The notes below the pieces were generated by a model, which ran no database searches, was not told the origin of the DNA, and saw only the letters and a program-made list of their open reading frames with translations. Of a stretch of DNA of 64,000 nt, positions 8,648-18,202 are shown piece after piece (positions within the stretch are counted from its first letter, which is position 1; each line of letters starts with the position of its first letter). The stretch is from Antarctobacter sediminis (GTDB taxonomy: Bacteria > Pseudomonadota > Alphaproteobacteria > Rhodobacterales > Rhodobacteraceae): assembly GCF_019218285.1 (NCBI RefSeq), contig NZ_JAHUZG010000002.1, positions 496,001 through 560,000 on the forward strand, written 5' to 3'. The position numbers and the translations under genes were made by a program.

Positions 8648-9169
8648 TCACGCCCCCGCGGGGCTCTCATCCTCACCATATGGGTTCGGCAGACCGAGAT
8701 TGCCAAGTATCTCGACCTCAAGCCGTTCCATCAGCGTGGCGTCTGCATCACGCATATGGTCATAGCCCAACAGATGTAACACACCATGAACCACCAAATG
8801 TGTGACATGTTGCTCCATCGGCTTGCCCTGATCGGCGGCTTCCCGCGCACAGGTTTCCCAAGCCAGGGCAATATCGCCAAGGTGGTGCGGGTCTTCATCC
8901 TCGGGTTCGGGCCGGTCGGGCACCTCACCATCCACGTCGGCAGCAAGATCTTCGGACGGCCAGCTAAGGACATTCGTCGCCTTTGGCTTGTCCCGGAAAT
9001 CACCATTCAGCACCGCGATGCGTGCGTCGTCACAGCCCAGAACCGCAATTTCATACTCGGCGGCGGGCAGATCGAGATGTGTCAGGGTCGCGACAGCAGC
9101 CATTTCGGCAAGTCGCTCCAAACCGCCCTCTTGCCAGCGGTCGTCTTCGCAAATCGTATCGGTCAGCAT
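8648..9169 (-). CDS. ybeY: Endoribonuclease YbeY (rRNA maturation factor)
   Basis: This 173-residue metal-dependent RNase is needed for 16S rRNA 3' maturation and ribosome quality control. The zinc motif HLVVHGVLHLLGYDHMRDAD near the C-terminus is diagnostic, with three histidines. KATNVLSWPSED (family NVLSFP) lies in the middle. The ATG overlaps the stop of the upstream small gene (ATGCTGA), so translation is likely coupled. The acidic insert around EVPDRPEPEDEDPHHLGDI is typical of alphaproteobacterial members. Confidence 0.93.
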   Translation of the reverse strand: MLTDTICEDDRWQEGGLERLAEMAAVATLTHLDLPAAEYEIAVLGCDDARIAVLNGDFRDKPKATNVLSWPSEDLAADVDGEVPDRPEPEDEDPHHLGDIALAWETCAREAADQGKPMEQHVTHLVVHGVLHLLGYDHMRDADATLMERLEVEILGNLGLPNPYGEDESPAGA

Positions 9170-9660
9170 CCCGGTCCCTTATGCAACCGGCAGGCAGGGC
9201 GCAACTCTTCGGTCCAGCCGTTTTCGGCAAAGACCTCGACCGGGATGCCCAGCGCCTTGTCCCCGAACCGATCCCAAAGCCGACCCGCCCATGCAAAGCC
9301 TTCATCCGCGATGATCGCGGGAAAATCGAATGGCAGGTTTTCTGGATCAAAGCCCGGCAGATTGGCAAGTTTGCCGTCAAAGGCGAAACACCGCCCCTCA
9401 AACAGCGTCCGATACGGCGCAATAGCCTTGTTCAAGACGAACTGGTCGGGCCCGACCGCATGCAGCCACACGTCAAAACCGCCTTCCCCGTCCTGATCCA
9501 GATGCAGACCGATCTGCAAGACCTGAACCATCCGTGGCAGGGTCTCTTGCGCAGCACAAAGGGCCGCGCCGGCTGTCTCCTCGGATAGTGCAAACCTGTC
9601 CCGCAAAAGCGCCCGGTATTCGTCAGGATCCGAAATGGCAGGTGGCCGTGCAGGGGGCAT
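9163..9660 (-). CDS. Conserved hypothetical protein between phoH and ybeY
   Basis: This protein of about 165 residues is not recognised. It begins with a short disordered region (PPARPPAISDPDEYRALLRDRFALSEE), then an alpha/beta-looking body (VQVLQIGLHLDQDGEGGFDV, FEGRCFAFDGKLANLPGFD). No membrane segment or signal peptide is seen. I prefer the ATG at 9660, which has GAGGGGG a few bases upstream, over a GTG at 9726. Its position inside the phoH-ybeY operon, overlapping the ybeY start, suggests it is translated with them. Codon use is like the neighbours, so it is likely a genuine gene. Confidence 0.65.
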   Translation of the reverse strand: MPPARPPAISDPDEYRALLRDRFALSEETAGAALCAAQETLPRMVQVLQIGLHLDQDGEGGFDVWLHAVGPDQFVLNKAIAPYRTLFEGRCFAFDGKLANLPGFDPENLPFDFPAIIADEGFAWAGRLWDRFGDKALGIPVEVFAENGWTEELRPACRLHKGPGC

Positions 9661-9756
9661 CTGGCCCCCTCGCCTGCGACCACCGGTTATCACGGCAAAG
9701 AAATGACGAAGTCTGGGCACTGGCACTCCATGTTACGCAATCCGCACCCGGCGCGG

Positions 9757-10725
9757 TCAGCTTTCCGCGTCTTTCTCGTAGGCTTCGATGATGGCGGCCA
9801 CCAGTGGGTGGCGCACCACGTCCTTGCCCGTGAAGTAGTTGAAGGAAATCCCCGGCACCTTGTCCAAGAGCCGTTCCGCATCCGCCAGCCCCGAGGGCAC
9901 GCCGCGCGGCAAGTCGATCTGCGTGCGGTCGCCGGTGATGACCATGCGCGACCCTTCGCCAAGGCGGGTCAGGAACATCTTCATCTGCATGGTGGTGGCG
10001 TTCTGCGCCTCGTCCAGCACGACAAAGGCATTGGACAGCGTCCGCCCCCGCATGAAGGCCAACGGCGCGATCTCCACGGTCTTTTCCTCGCGCATCTTGG
10101 CAAGCTGCTTGCCCGGCAGGAAATCATTCAGCGCGTCCATCAGCGGCTGCATGTAGGGATCGACCTTTTCCTCTTGCGTGCCGGGCAGAAAGCCCAACCG
10201 CTCGCCCGCCTCGACGGCAGGACGGCAGAGGATGATCTTGTCGACCTCGCCGGTGATCAGCATGTTCACGCCCACCGCCACGGCCAGATAGGTCTTGCCC
10301 GTCCCGGCCGGGCCGATGCCAAAAGCCATCTCATTGGCAAAGAGCGACTGCACATAGGCCTTTTGCGCGTCGGTGCGCGGCTCGATCAGCTTCTTGCGTG
10401 TCTTGATCTCGACCTTGCCGCCGCTGAACATCTCCAGTTGCTCGTCAGGCGCGATGTCTTCAAGACGAAAGGCGCGATCGATGTCGCCCCGCCCCACTTC
10501 GCGCCCCTGTTCAAGCCGTTCATACAGCGTGCGCAACACTTCGACCGCCGCCGGGACCGCATCCTCTGGTCCATGCACGGCCAGCTGATTGCCGCGGCGC
10601 AAGATTTGCACCCCGGTGCGGGCCTCTATATCGGTCAGGTTGCGGTCGAACTCGCCACAGAGATCGATCAACAAACGGTTGTCGGGGAATTCAAGGATGG
10701 CTTCGGTCAAGGTGCCCGCTGTCAA
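9757..10725 (-). CDS. phoH: PhoH-like ATPase
   Basis: This 322-residue cytoplasmic P-loop ATPase has Walker A GPAGTGKTYLAVAVGV, Walker B AFVVLDEAQNATTMQMKMFLTR and the sensor-like MVITGDRTQIDLPRG. An N-terminal KH-like RNA-binding region (IEARTGVQILRRGNQLAVHG) fits its proposed role in RNA metabolism with YbeY. I choose the TTG at 10725 (LTAGTLTEAIL) because AGGAG precedes it by 6 nt; an upstream ATG frame would add 27 atypical residues. It is the first gene of the run reading down to metK. Confidence 0.92.
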   Translation of the reverse strand: MTAGTLTEAILEFPDNRLLIDLCGEFDRNLTDIEARTGVQILRRGNQLAVHGPEDAVPAAVEVLRTLYERLEQGREVGRGDIDRAFRLEDIAPDEQLEMFSGGKVEIKTRKKLIEPRTDAQKAYVQSLFANEMAFGIGPAGTGKTYLAVAVGVNMLITGEVDKIILCRPAVEAGERLGFLPGTQEEKVDPYMQPLMDALNDFLPGKQLAKMREEKTVEIAPLAFMRGRTLSNAFVVLDEAQNATTMQMKMFLTRLGEGSRMVITGDRTQIDLPRGVPSGLADAERLLDKVPGISFNYFTGKDVVRHPLVAAIIEAYEKDAES

Positions 10726-10913
10726 ACCCGTCTCCTGCACAGGGCCGTCCGAATCCGGACGCGTGTTTCTTCTAGATATGGTGCACTTGGCAACGGCAGG
10801 GCGCAAGTCTCGGTCGCGCTTCGTGATCGAATGTCATGCAAGTGCCACAAAAACAGACCGCGCAGCAGATGCCGCGCGGCCCATTTTCCCGTCGTGCCTG
10901 TACGGGTTGGAAA

Positions 10914-11222
10914 TCAGAGAGGGTCGCCGATGACCGAGGTCGAGCCGCCCTTGAAATCGCCGGTGGCGATGGTCGGCGGAGCAATGCCCGAACAGACCGG
11001 CTTGCCGTATTTGTCCAGACGCGCCGAAAGATAGCCTTCGACGCCGTCGTCGATGATCCAGTGGTCACAGCCGTTCGGATCGACCCAGATGCCAGCCTTC
11101 ATGCCGGTCAGGTCGTCACGGTCGATGGACTGACGGTCGCGGCTCTTGTCCGGGCCGACCGGATCGCAGGCCGACAGACCTACGGCGGCAACTACCAGAA
11201 GGATCGGTTTCACAAAGTTCAT
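10914..11222 (-). CDS. Small lipoprotein with GIWVDPxGCxHW motif
   Basis: This 102-residue protein starts with a lipoprotein signal (MNFVKPILLVVAAVGLSAC; lipobox LSAC). The mature part contains GIWVDPNGCDHWIIDDGVEG followed by YLS and a GKPVCSG segment, so two cysteines could form a disulfide. The same motif occurs in the OmpA-family protein directly upstream (11242-11838), 19 nt away on the same strand. The ATG at 11222 has AAGGGA upstream. The function is unknown; surface or periplasmic localisation follows from the lipobox. Confidence 0.8.
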   Translation of the reverse strand: MNFVKPILLVVAAVGLSACDPVGPDKSRDRQSIDRDDLTGMKAGIWVDPNGCDHWIIDDGVEGYLSARLDKYGKPVCSGIAPPTIATGDFKGGSTSVIGDPL

Positions 11223-11241
11223 TGTCTTGGTCCCTTCTGGA

Positions 11242-11838
11242 TCAACGGAAGCAGAGAATTTCGACACGGCGGTTCTTGGCCATGCCCTGCGCGGTGTTGT
11301 TCTTGGCGACCGGCATCCGTTCGCCATAGCCGCGGACATCGGTGATATTGGCGCCAACGGAACGGGCGACCTTGGCCACGGCCAGCGCGCGGTTGTAGCT
11401 CAGCTTGATGTTGTATTCATCCGACGCGCGGCTGTCGGTGTGACCGGCGATCACATAGCCCACGGCCGAGGCGCTGCGGAAGAACTCCGCGATGCGGGCC
11501 TGACCGGCCTTGGAGATCCGGTAGCTGTCGGTCGCAAAATACTGGTCGGTGTTCAGCACGCCGCAGGTGTTGGCGCGGCGGCAGACCGGGATGCCCTTGC
11601 GGGTCACGTGGGGGCTCATATAGCCCTCGACACCGTCGTCCATGACCCAATGCTCACAGCCATCGGGATCAACCCAGATGCCCGGAATATACTGCTCACC
11701 CTTGATGGTGCGGGTGTTCTGAGCAGAAATGAAAGGTGTTTTGCCCGCGTCTTCGGCAGCTGCCGGCGCAGCGGCCGACAGACCAGCGAGAGCCGCAAGC
11801 GCCATCGCGCCGATGGCCTTGGAAATGCGATACGCCAC
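11242..11838 (-). CDS. OmpA-family outer-membrane/peptidoglycan-associated protein
   Basis: This 198-residue exported protein has a signal peptide (AIGAMALAALAGLSAAAPAAA-ED). It is followed by a motif shared with the next gene (GIWVDPDGCEHWVMDDGVEG, then YMS, and a GIPVC segment) and a C-terminal OmpA domain (VGYVIAGHTDSRASDEYNIK, LSYNRALAVA, VRGYGERMPVAKN, KNRRVEI). The OmpA domain should bind peptidoglycan. There is no beta-barrel, so it is probably periplasmic rather than a porin. The GTG start has AAGGGA 7 nt upstream. It forms a two-gene operon with the lipoprotein. Confidence 0.85.
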   Translation of the reverse strand: MAYRISKAIGAMALAALAGLSAAAPAAAEDAGKTPFISAQNTRTIKGEQYIPGIWVDPDGCEHWVMDDGVEGYMSPHVTRKGIPVCRRANTCGVLNTDQYFATDSYRISKAGQARIAEFFRSASAVGYVIAGHTDSRASDEYNIKLSYNRALAVAKVARSVGANITDVRGYGERMPVAKNNTAQGMAKNRRVEILCFR

Positions 11839-12018
11839 AGCCTGGTCCCTTGGTTATAGTTTCCCCGAATGCGTGCGCCACCTTTGGCAGCGGGCGCACG
11901 CAAATTTACTATAATCAACACATTAGCAAAGTTGCCTTCCCTGTGAAGAGAAAAGCTATGCATACTGTCCCAAATTCGGAAACAGTTCCCGCAACCGCCT
12001 TGTTTTACTGTGGATAAT

Positions 12019-12049
12019 CCGAACCTATTTTTTGAAACAAAGGGTTCGG
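12019..12049 (-). terminator. Possible terminator hairpin after miaB
   Basis: CCGAACC (12019-12025) pairs with GGTTCGG (12043-12049) around a 17-nt AT-rich loop. On the minus strand it lies just downstream of the miaB stop. The stem is short and the U-tract is missing, so this is only a suggestion. Confidence 0.35.
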
Positions 12050-12057
12050 AGCGGTCG

Positions 12058-13368
12058 TTAGAGTGGGTTCAGGCGTCCCTTGAGCGAGTTCGGCCCGCTG
12101 GAATCGATTCGGACTCTGGCCAGATCACCGGGGGCGATTCCGTCGCTTTCGACATGAACCGCGTGCAGATACTCGGATTTTCCGACCATCTGGCCGGGCA
12201 TCCGTCCGGGCTTTTCGAACAGCACGTGGACATCCCGTCCGACCATCGCGTCCTGAAGGCTGCGCTGCTGGCGGGTCAGCAGCGCTTGCAGCCGCTGCAA
12301 CCGGTCATCCTTCTCTGCCTCGGGCACCTGCGGGCGTTCGGCCGCAGGGGTGCCGGGGCGCTCTGAATACTTGAACGAAAAGGCCGAGCCGTACTGAACC
12401 GCCTCGATCAGGTCCATCGTGGCCTTGAAATCCTCTTCGGTCTCTTCGGGGAACCCGACGATGAAATCGCCCGACAGATGCAGATCGGGCCGTGCCGCGC
12501 GCAGCCGTTCGATCAGGCGCAGATATTGCTCGGCCGTGTGCTGGCGGTTCATCCGCTTCAGGATCTTGTCCGAGCCCGCCTGCACCGGCAGGTGCAGATA
12601 GGGCATCAGCTTTTCGCACTCGCCATGCGCCGCGATCAGGGCGTCGTCCATGTCATTCGGATGCGACGTGGTGAACCGGATCCGCGCAAGCCCGTCGATC
12701 TCGGCCAGTGCATGGATCAACCCGGCTAACCCGCCGTCGTGGCCGTGGTAGGCGTTCACGTTCTGACCCAAGAGCGTGATCTCGCGCACGCCGCGTTCGA
12801 CCAGATCGCGCGCTTCGCGCAACACACGTTCCGCCGGACGGCTGACTTCGGCACCGCGCGTATAGGGTACCACGCAAAAGGCGCAGAACTTGTCACAGCC
12901 CTCCTGCACCGTTAGGAAAGCCGTCGGCCCGCGCTTGGCCTTGGGGCGTGCCTTGAGGTGTTCGAACTTGTCTTCCTCGGGGAAATCCGTGTCCAGCGCC
13001 TTGGCGCCGTTGTGCGTCCGCGCCGTCAGTTCCGGCAGGCGGTGATAGCTTTGCGGCCCGACCACAAGGTCCACCATCGGCTGCCGCCGCATGATCTCTT
13101 CACCCTCGGCTTGCGCCACACAACCCGCCACGCCGATTTTCAGGTCCGGCTTTTCCGCCTTCAGGCCTTTGTAGCGGCCCAGTTCGCTGTAAACCTTTTC
13201 TGCCGCCTTTTCGCGGATGTGGCAGGTGTTCAGCAGGATCATGTCCGCGTCTTCGGGCCGTTCCGTCGTTTCATAGCCCTCACCGCCCATGGCTTCTGCC
13301 ATGCGCTCGCTGTCATAGACGTTCATCTGGCAGCCGTAGGTCTTGATATACAACTTCTTCGGGGCCAT
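12058..13368 (-). CDS. miaB: tRNA-2-methylthio-N6-dimethylallyladenosine synthase
   Basis: This 436-residue radical-SAM enzyme adds the methylthio group to i6A37 in tRNAs. The N-terminal domain carries the auxiliary cluster cysteines C13 (TYGCQMN), C49 (NTCHIREKA) and C83 (GVAGCVAQ). The radical-SAM motif CDKFCAFC is at C158/C162/C165. The C-terminal TRAM domain follows ([20 protein letters not shown]). The ATG at 13368 is supported by AGGAG 8 nt upstream. It is transcribed alone, away from the glycosyltransferase-like gene. Confidence 0.96.
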   Translation of the reverse strand: MAPKKLYIKTYGCQMNVYDSERMAEAMGGEGYETTERPEDADMILLNTCHIREKAAEKVYSELGRYKGLKAEKPDLKIGVAGCVAQAEGEEIMRRQPMVDLVVGPQSYHRLPELTARTHNGAKALDTDFPEEDKFEHLKARPKAKRGPTAFLTVQEGCDKFCAFCVVPYTRGAEVSRPAERVLREARDLVERGVREITLLGQNVNAYHGHDGGLAGLIHALAEIDGLARIRFTTSHPNDMDDALIAAHGECEKLMPYLHLPVQAGSDKILKRMNRQHTAEQYLRLIERLRAARPDLHLSGDFIVGFPEETEEDFKATMDLIEAVQYGSAFSFKYSERPGTPAAERPQVPEAEKDDRLQRLQALLTRQQRSLQDAMVGRDVHVLFEKPGRMPGQMVGKSEYLHAVHVESDGIAPGDLARVRIDSSGPNSLKGRLNPL

Positions 13369-13479
13369 GGCGCGCGCTCCTGTGTGGTACGAGGGCTGCG
13401 GATACCCCAGAATCCCCCAATCTTGCAATGCACCAGATTTTCACCGACTCTGGGGCAAAAGCCCCACCAGAGGCCGAGC

Positions 13480-14349
13480 ATGTTCTATTCAGACCTAGAT
13501 CAATTCCTGTCCCAAGGCGCAGAGGCGCTGAAACGCGGGCCTGTCGCGATGATCTTTGCCGAGGATGCGACTGAGCTGGACACCACGCTGCGCCATCATC
13601 GGCACTGTGGTTTTCGGGCCGTGGTGCTTTTTGGGGATAGCGAGCTTGCCCTGCCCCCGGATCTGGAAGGCAAGATCCACCACGTCGGCCATGACATGCG
13701 TGAGGACGGCGCCCTGCAAACCGCTGTGAACGCCGTGATTCCCCATGCGACCGGGCAATGGCTGTACTACTGCTACAATGCCGAGTACCTCTTTTTTCCC
13801 TTTTCCGAAAGCCGCACCATCGGCGAGATGCTGACCTTCCACACCGAGGAACGGCGCGACGCCATGCTGACCTATGTGGTCGATCTCTACGCCGGCGACC
13901 TAGACCGCCACCCCGATGCTGTTTCGCTTGACGACGCATGGATGGACCGGTCGGGATACTACGCGCTTGCCCGCCCGGATGCCGCCAATCACAATCATCC
14001 GAAGGAACGGCAGCTTAATTTCTTTGGCGGGCTGCGTTGGCGGTTCGAGGAACATGTGCCCGAAGACCGGCGCAAGATTGACCGGATCGCGATCTTTCGC
14101 GCCAAACCCGGTCTGACCCTGCGCGAGGATCACACTTTTTCGGATGAAGAGTACAACACCTATGCCTGCCCGTGGCATAACAACCTGACGGCCGCCATCG
14201 CATCGTTCCGCACGGCCAAGGCGTTGAAACGGAACCCTGGCTCGACCTTCGACATCCAGAGCTTTCGCTGGCACAACTCGACACCGTTCGAATGGCATTC
14301 ACGGCAGTTGCTGGACTTGGGATTGATGGAACCGGGCCAGTGGTTCTGA
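13480..14349 (+). CDS. Glycosyltransferase family 2-like protein (putative)
   Basis: This 289-residue soluble protein has no signal peptide. The first half looks like a GT-A-type nucleotide-sugar fold (PVAMIFAEDATELDTTLRHH, AVVLFGDSELALPPDLEG, ATGQWLYYCYNAEYLFFPFS). Similar alphaproteobacterial proteins are commonly labelled glycosyltransferase family 2, but I see no clear DxD motif, so the activity is uncertain. Tryptophan- and histidine-rich patches (WHNNLTAAIASFRTAK, RWHNSTPFEWHSRQLL) mark the C-terminal part. It diverges from miaB; the ATG at 13480 follows a weak ribosome site in GGCCGAGC. Confidence 0.55.
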   Translation: MFYSDLDQFLSQGAEALKRGPVAMIFAEDATELDTTLRHHRHCGFRAVVLFGDSELALPPDLEGKIHHVGHDMREDGALQTAVNAVIPHATGQWLYYCYNAEYLFFPFSESRTIGEMLTFHTEERRDAMLTYVVDLYAGDLDRHPDAVSLDDAWMDRSGYYALARPDAANHNHPKERQLNFFGGLRWRFEEHVPEDRRKIDRIAIFRAKPGLTLREDHTFSDEEYNTYACPWHNNLTAAIASFRTAKALKRNPGSTFDIQSFRWHNSTPFEWHSRQLLDLGLMEPGQWF

Positions 14350-14364
14350 CCCGCCCCCTACACG

Positions 14365-15426
14365 TCAGGCAGGCACGCCCTCTCGGTCTGACGGGCTGAA
14401 CTCCAGCAGCATCGCAGCGAACATGCTGGCAATGCCAAGAACCGTTTCGTCGTTCACGTCCAGAGGGGTTGCCCGCAGGTCCGGCCCCGTCAGTTCGATC
14501 ACCCCGATGGACTGCCCGCGGGCGTCTTGAATCGGGACGGCGGCATAATCGCGGGCCGGTGCGCCTGTCAGGTCGGTCCGTGTCTCGGCCGTCATGCCCG
14601 CGTGACGACTTAGGATGCGCCCGCTCTGCATCACCTGCCCTGCCAGTGTATTGTCCAGCGGCATGCATTTGCCGGGCTGATGAAAGCCCGATGGAGACAT
14701 CCGTGCAAGGATGCGCGCCTGCCCACCCTCGACCAAGGCCAGATGCCCCGCAGAAAACCCAAAGGCCTGCACCGTTGTCCGCACCAGTTCACGCAGACGG
14801 GATGGCAGATCCAGACCGGGTGCCAAAGCCGGTTGCGCCACCAATTCGTTCAAGGCGGCATAGCGTTTCAGGCGTTCGTGAGCCACTTGAAGGCTGCGAT
14901 ACAATTGCTCTTGTTTCAGGACGTGCGACCGCAAGCGGATCTCATCGCTGACACAGACCGCCAAATCGCCCAACAGCGCCTCATCCCGGGCCGACCATTT
15001 CCGTGGCCGGGCGTCAATCACGCATAGCGCGCCCAGCGGGTTGCCCCCGGGATCATGAACCGGCTGCCCAAGATAGGCGATCACGTTCAGATCGCGGATG
15101 GCGAGGTTTTCGCATACCAACGGATGCTCGCGCGCATCGCTGACGATCAGCGGCGTATTGCTGTTCTTGACGTGCTGGCAAAAAGAATGCGACAGCGGCG
15201 TTTCCCCGCGATCGGACCACGGGGCGTCAAGCCCCAGTTGGCTGGCAAAGACCTGCCGGTCGCGCAATTCGTCGATGATCGAGATCAGCGCCACCGGCAC
15301 GTCGAACATGGCCGTCGCCACGCGCGTCAGGCTATCGAACGCAGGCGGAGAGGTATGAGATTTCAGTTCCTGAACAACAGGTTTCAGGACAGAATCCGCC
15401 CAATTGGACGGTTTGATCTGCATCAT
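14365..15426 (-). CDS. Double-GAF-domain sensor protein
   Basis: This 353-residue cytoplasmic protein has two GAF domains in tandem. The first (about residues 25-165: FDSLTRVATAMFDVPVALIS, LSHSFCQHV, YLGQPVHDPGGNPLGALCVI) is the type found at the N-terminus of many signalling proteins. The second runs from about 205 to 340 (LRELVRTTVQAFGFSAGHLA, YAAVPIQDARGQSIGVIELT). A short coiled linker (QEQLYRSLQVAHERLKRYAA) joins them. There is no kinase, GGDEF or EAL output domain, so it may work through a partner. It is convergent with the glycosyltransferase-like gene. Confidence 0.8.
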   Translation of the reverse strand: MMQIKPSNWADSVLKPVVQELKSHTSPPAFDSLTRVATAMFDVPVALISIIDELRDRQVFASQLGLDAPWSDRGETPLSHSFCQHVKNSNTPLIVSDAREHPLVCENLAIRDLNVIAYLGQPVHDPGGNPLGALCVIDARPRKWSARDEALLGDLAVCVSDEIRLRSHVLKQEQLYRSLQVAHERLKRYAALNELVAQPALAPGLDLPSRLRELVRTTVQAFGFSAGHLALVEGGQARILARMSPSGFHQPGKCMPLDNTLAGQVMQSGRILSRHAGMTAETRTDLTGAPARDYAAVPIQDARGQSIGVIELTGPDLRATPLDVNDETVLGIASMFAAMLLEFSPSDREGVPA

Positions 15427-15514
15427 TTGGGATAGGTCCTCAGGCGCGTGTTTAGCGACCGAAGCTATCCCTCACATGGTTTACAAACAGTTAACGAAAG
15501 CCTCTGACACGAGG

Positions 15515-15853
15515 TCAGACAGAGGGATCGACAAGCCCGCCATAGGTGCAGATCGCGCCATGTCCATCGGTCGCGCGGACCAGTCGATCCACCCGGAAAA
15601 TCGCATGCACGTAGCGCAAATTGCCTTCGGCTCCGTAGACATAGCTGACGCATGTCTCATCCCAGTCCGCGGGATTGCGCTCGTATCCGGCATCCACGCC
15701 AAAGACCGCTTCGGCCTGTGCCGGCGACATGCCGGTCGACAGTTTGCGGGCCTGTGCGCCTTGACCTCCGCCCCCACCCGTCACGGGGGCAGCGCCCTCC
15801 ATGCAACCTCCAAGGGCCAGACTTGCGGTCAGGGCAATTGCAAAGCCGCGCAT
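15515..15853 (-). CDS. Small lipoprotein of unknown function
   Basis: This 112-residue protein begins MRGFAIALTASLALGGC, a clear lipoprotein signal with lipobox LGGC. A glycine-rich linker (VTGGGGGQGAQ) leads into LSTGMSPAQAEAVFGVDAGY, and the C-terminal part resembles an SmpA/OmlA-like fold (ETCVSYVYGAEGNLRYVHAIFRVDRLV). I use the ATG at 15853 because AAGGAG lies 6 nt upstream; the ATG two codons earlier is too close to it. It follows fabI with 10 nt between, so it may be co-transcribed with it. Confidence 0.75.
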   Translation of the reverse strand: MRGFAIALTASLALGGCMEGAAPVTGGGGGQGAQARKLSTGMSPAQAEAVFGVDAGYERNPADWDETCVSYVYGAEGNLRYVHAIFRVDRLVRATDGHGAICTYGGLVDPSV

Positions 15854-15863
15854 CGCCATCTCC

Positions 15864-16652
15864 TTACAGGTTTTCCAACTGCGGCATCCCGACCACGTGA
15901 TATCCGCCGTCCACCATGATGACCTCACCGGTCGTACAGGCCCCGGCATCCGAGACCAGCCAGACCGCCGTGCCGCCCACCGCCTCCAGCGTTGCGTTCG
16001 AGCGCAGAGGCGCGTTGGCGCCCGTGTGCTTGTAGGTCCGCCGCGCACCGCCGATGGCCGCACCGGCCAGCGTTTTCATCGGACCGGGGGAAATCGCGTT
16101 GACGCGGATGCCTTCCGGCCCAAGGTCATTCGCCAGGTAACGTGTCGTCGACTCCAGTGCCGCCTTGGCAACGCCCATGACATTGTAATTCGGCACCACC
16201 CGCTGGCTGCCCAGATAGGTCAGCGTCAGCATGGTGCCGCCTTCGGTCATCATCGGATGCGCCCGCCGCGCCACCTCGATGAAGGAATAGACCGAGATAT
16301 CCATCGAGTTCTTGAAGTTCGCCCGGCTGGTGTTGATGAACCGCCCGGTCAGTTCTGTCTTGTCCGAATAGGCAATCGCATGGACGAGAAAGTCCAGACG
16401 GTCCCAACGCTCTGCCAGTGCGGCGAAACCCGCATCAAGAGAGGCATCGTCGGTCACGTCCATATCCACAAGCAGGTCGGACCCAACGCTCGCCGCCAAC
16501 GGCTCCACGCGCTTGCCAAATGCCTCGCCCTGATAGGAAAAGGCCAGTTCTGCACCGGCCTCGTAGCAGGCCTTGGCAATTCCCCAGGCGATCGAACGAT
16601 CGTTCGCCACGCCCATCACAAGCCCGCGCTTGCCTTCGAGACTCATCATCAT
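15864..16652 (-). CDS. fabI: Enoyl-[acyl-carrier-protein] reductase (NADH)
   Basis: This 262-residue short-chain-dehydrogenase-like enzyme reduces trans-2-enoyl-ACP in fatty acid elongation. It has the FabI nucleotide-binding start GLVMGVANDRSIAWGIAKAC and the catalytic Y-x6-K seen as YNVMGVAKAAL, plus ISPGPMKTLAGAAIGG (substrate loop). Three consecutive ATG codons (16652, 16649, 16646) make the exact start uncertain. It follows fabB by 15 nt on the same strand, giving a fabB-fabI operon. FabI is the usual triclosan target. Confidence 0.95.
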   Translation of the reverse strand: MMMSLEGKRGLVMGVANDRSIAWGIAKACYEAGAELAFSYQGEAFGKRVEPLAASVGSDLLVDMDVTDDASLDAGFAALAERWDRLDFLVHAIAYSDKTELTGRFINTSRANFKNSMDISVYSFIEVARRAHPMMTEGGTMLTLTYLGSQRVVPNYNVMGVAKAALESTTRYLANDLGPEGIRVNAISPGPMKTLAGAAIGGARRTYKHTGANAPLRSNATLEAVGGTAVWLVSDAGACTTGEVIMVDGGYHVVGMPQLENL

Positions 16653-16667
16653 CCCAGCCTATCCGCG

Positions 16668-17897
16668 TCAGTCGTCATATCGCGACAGCACCATCGACCC
16701 GTTGGTGCCGCCAAAACCAAAGGAGTTCGTCATCACCGAATCCAGCCCCGCGTTTTCCACCAGCGAGGTCGCGATCTCTGCGGGCTTCAGCGCGGGGTCC
16801 AGCGTTTCCACGTTGATCGAGGGGATGATGAAATCGTTCTGCAACGCCAGCAGGCAATAGATCGCCTCTTGTGCGCCGGTCGCGCCCTGGCTGTGGCCGG
16901 TCATCGACTTGGTCGAGCTGACCGGCGGTGTCGAACCGTCACCGAACACGCGGCGCACGGCCTCGATCTCGCCCACGTCGCCCACCGGAGTCGAGGTGCC
17001 ATGCGCGTTGATATAGCTGACCTTACGGCCCTCGGGCAGCGTCGACAGCGCGATCCGCATCGCCCGCTCACCGCCTTCGCCCGAAGGGGCCACCATGTCC
17101 GCCCCGTCCGAGGTCGCGCCATAGCCGGTCACTTCGGCATAGATCTTGGCGCCGCGCGCGCGGGCGTGCTCCAGCTCTTCGAGCACGACGATGCCGCCGC
17201 CGCCCGAGATGACAAACCCATCACGATCCGCATCAAAGGCGCGGCTCGCCCGTTCCGGGGTGTCGTTGTACTTGGACGACATCGCGCCCATGGCGTCGAA
17301 CAGGCAGGACAGGGTCCAATCCAGTTCCTCGCCGCCACCGGCGAACATCACGTCCTGTTTGCCCATCATGATCTGCTCGGCCGCGTTGCCGATACAATGC
17401 AGAGAGGTCGAACAGGCCGAGGTGATCGAATAGTTGATCCCCTTGATCTTGTAGGCCGTCGAAAGGTTCGCCGACACGGTCGAGCACATGGCCTTGGGCA
17501 CCGCGAAGGGGCCGACCCGTTTGGTCGCGCCAGTCTTCAGCACCGTCTGATGCGCTGTCAGCATGGCCGAGGTCGACGGCCCGCCGGACCCGGCCACAAG
17601 GCCGGTGCGCGGGTTCACGATGTCGCTTTCGTCCAGACCGCTGTCCGCGATGGCCTGCCCCATGGCGATATAGGCATAGGCCGCGCCCGGCCCCATGAAA
17701 CGCAGCGTGCGCTTGTCCACGTGGTCGGCCACATTGAGGTCAATGGCCCCGGCGATCTGGCTGCGAAAACCATGTTCCTTCATCTGCTCGTTGGCAGTGA
17801 TCCCGGATTTGCCCGCCTTGAGCGAGGCAAGAACCTCTTGGGCATTATTGCCGATGCTCGAGACAATCCCGAGCCCGGTGACGACGACGCGGCGCAT
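16668..17897 (-). CDS. fabB: 3-oxoacyl-[acyl-carrier-protein] synthase I
   Basis: This 409-residue condensing enzyme works with FabA to make unsaturated fatty acids. The catalytic cysteine is in [12 protein letters not shown], and the two histidines are in [11 protein letters not shown] and [17 protein letters not shown]. The glycine-rich [11 protein letters not shown] closes the thiolase fold. The start ATG at 17897 has AGGAGGAG upstream. In many alphaproteobacteria fabA directly precedes fabB; here a gene on the other strand and two hairpins lie between, so fabB must have its own promoter. Confidence 0.95.
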   Translation of the reverse strand: MRRVVVTGLGIVSSIGNNAQEVLASLKAGKSGITANEQMKEHGFRSQIAGAIDLNVADHVDKRTLRFMGPGAAYAYIAMGQAIADSGLDESDIVNPRTGLVAGSGGPSTSAMLTAHQTVLKTGATKRVGPFAVPKAMCSTVSANLSTAYKIKGINYSITSACSTSLHCIGNAAEQIMMGKQDVMFAGGGEELDWTLSCLFDAMGAMSSKYNDTPERASRAFDADRDGFVISGGGGIVVLEELEHARARGAKIYAEVTGYGATSDGADMVAPSGEGGERAMRIALSTLPEGRKVSYINAHGTSTPVGDVGEIEAVRRVFGDGSTPPVSSTKSMTGHSQGATGAQEAIYCLLALQNDFIIPSINVETLDPALKPAEIATSLVENAGLDSVMTNSFGFGGTNGSMVLSRYDD

Positions 17898-18202
17898 GGA
17901 GCCTCCTCCTGATGTGTCAGGATGTTACTAGGGTAAGGAGGGGGGGAGGCGCAAGGAGGTGTCGGACAACGCCCTACTGCATGAATCTTCGCGGCAGGGG
18001 CAATTCGGCCCAGAGCTTTCCACCATTGCCGGGCTCCGATCGCCCAAACCCGCGCCCCCGGAAACAGGCCATCCTACACCTATGGGTGAAATTGTGGTAA
18101 CGTCGGCGCGTCAAAGTGGAGCGCGATTCAGCCGGCCCGCTTTGAGGTGTTTTGCCGAGACCTCCCTTTCTTATCTTTGGATTCAAACTTGGAGACCGTC
18201 CA

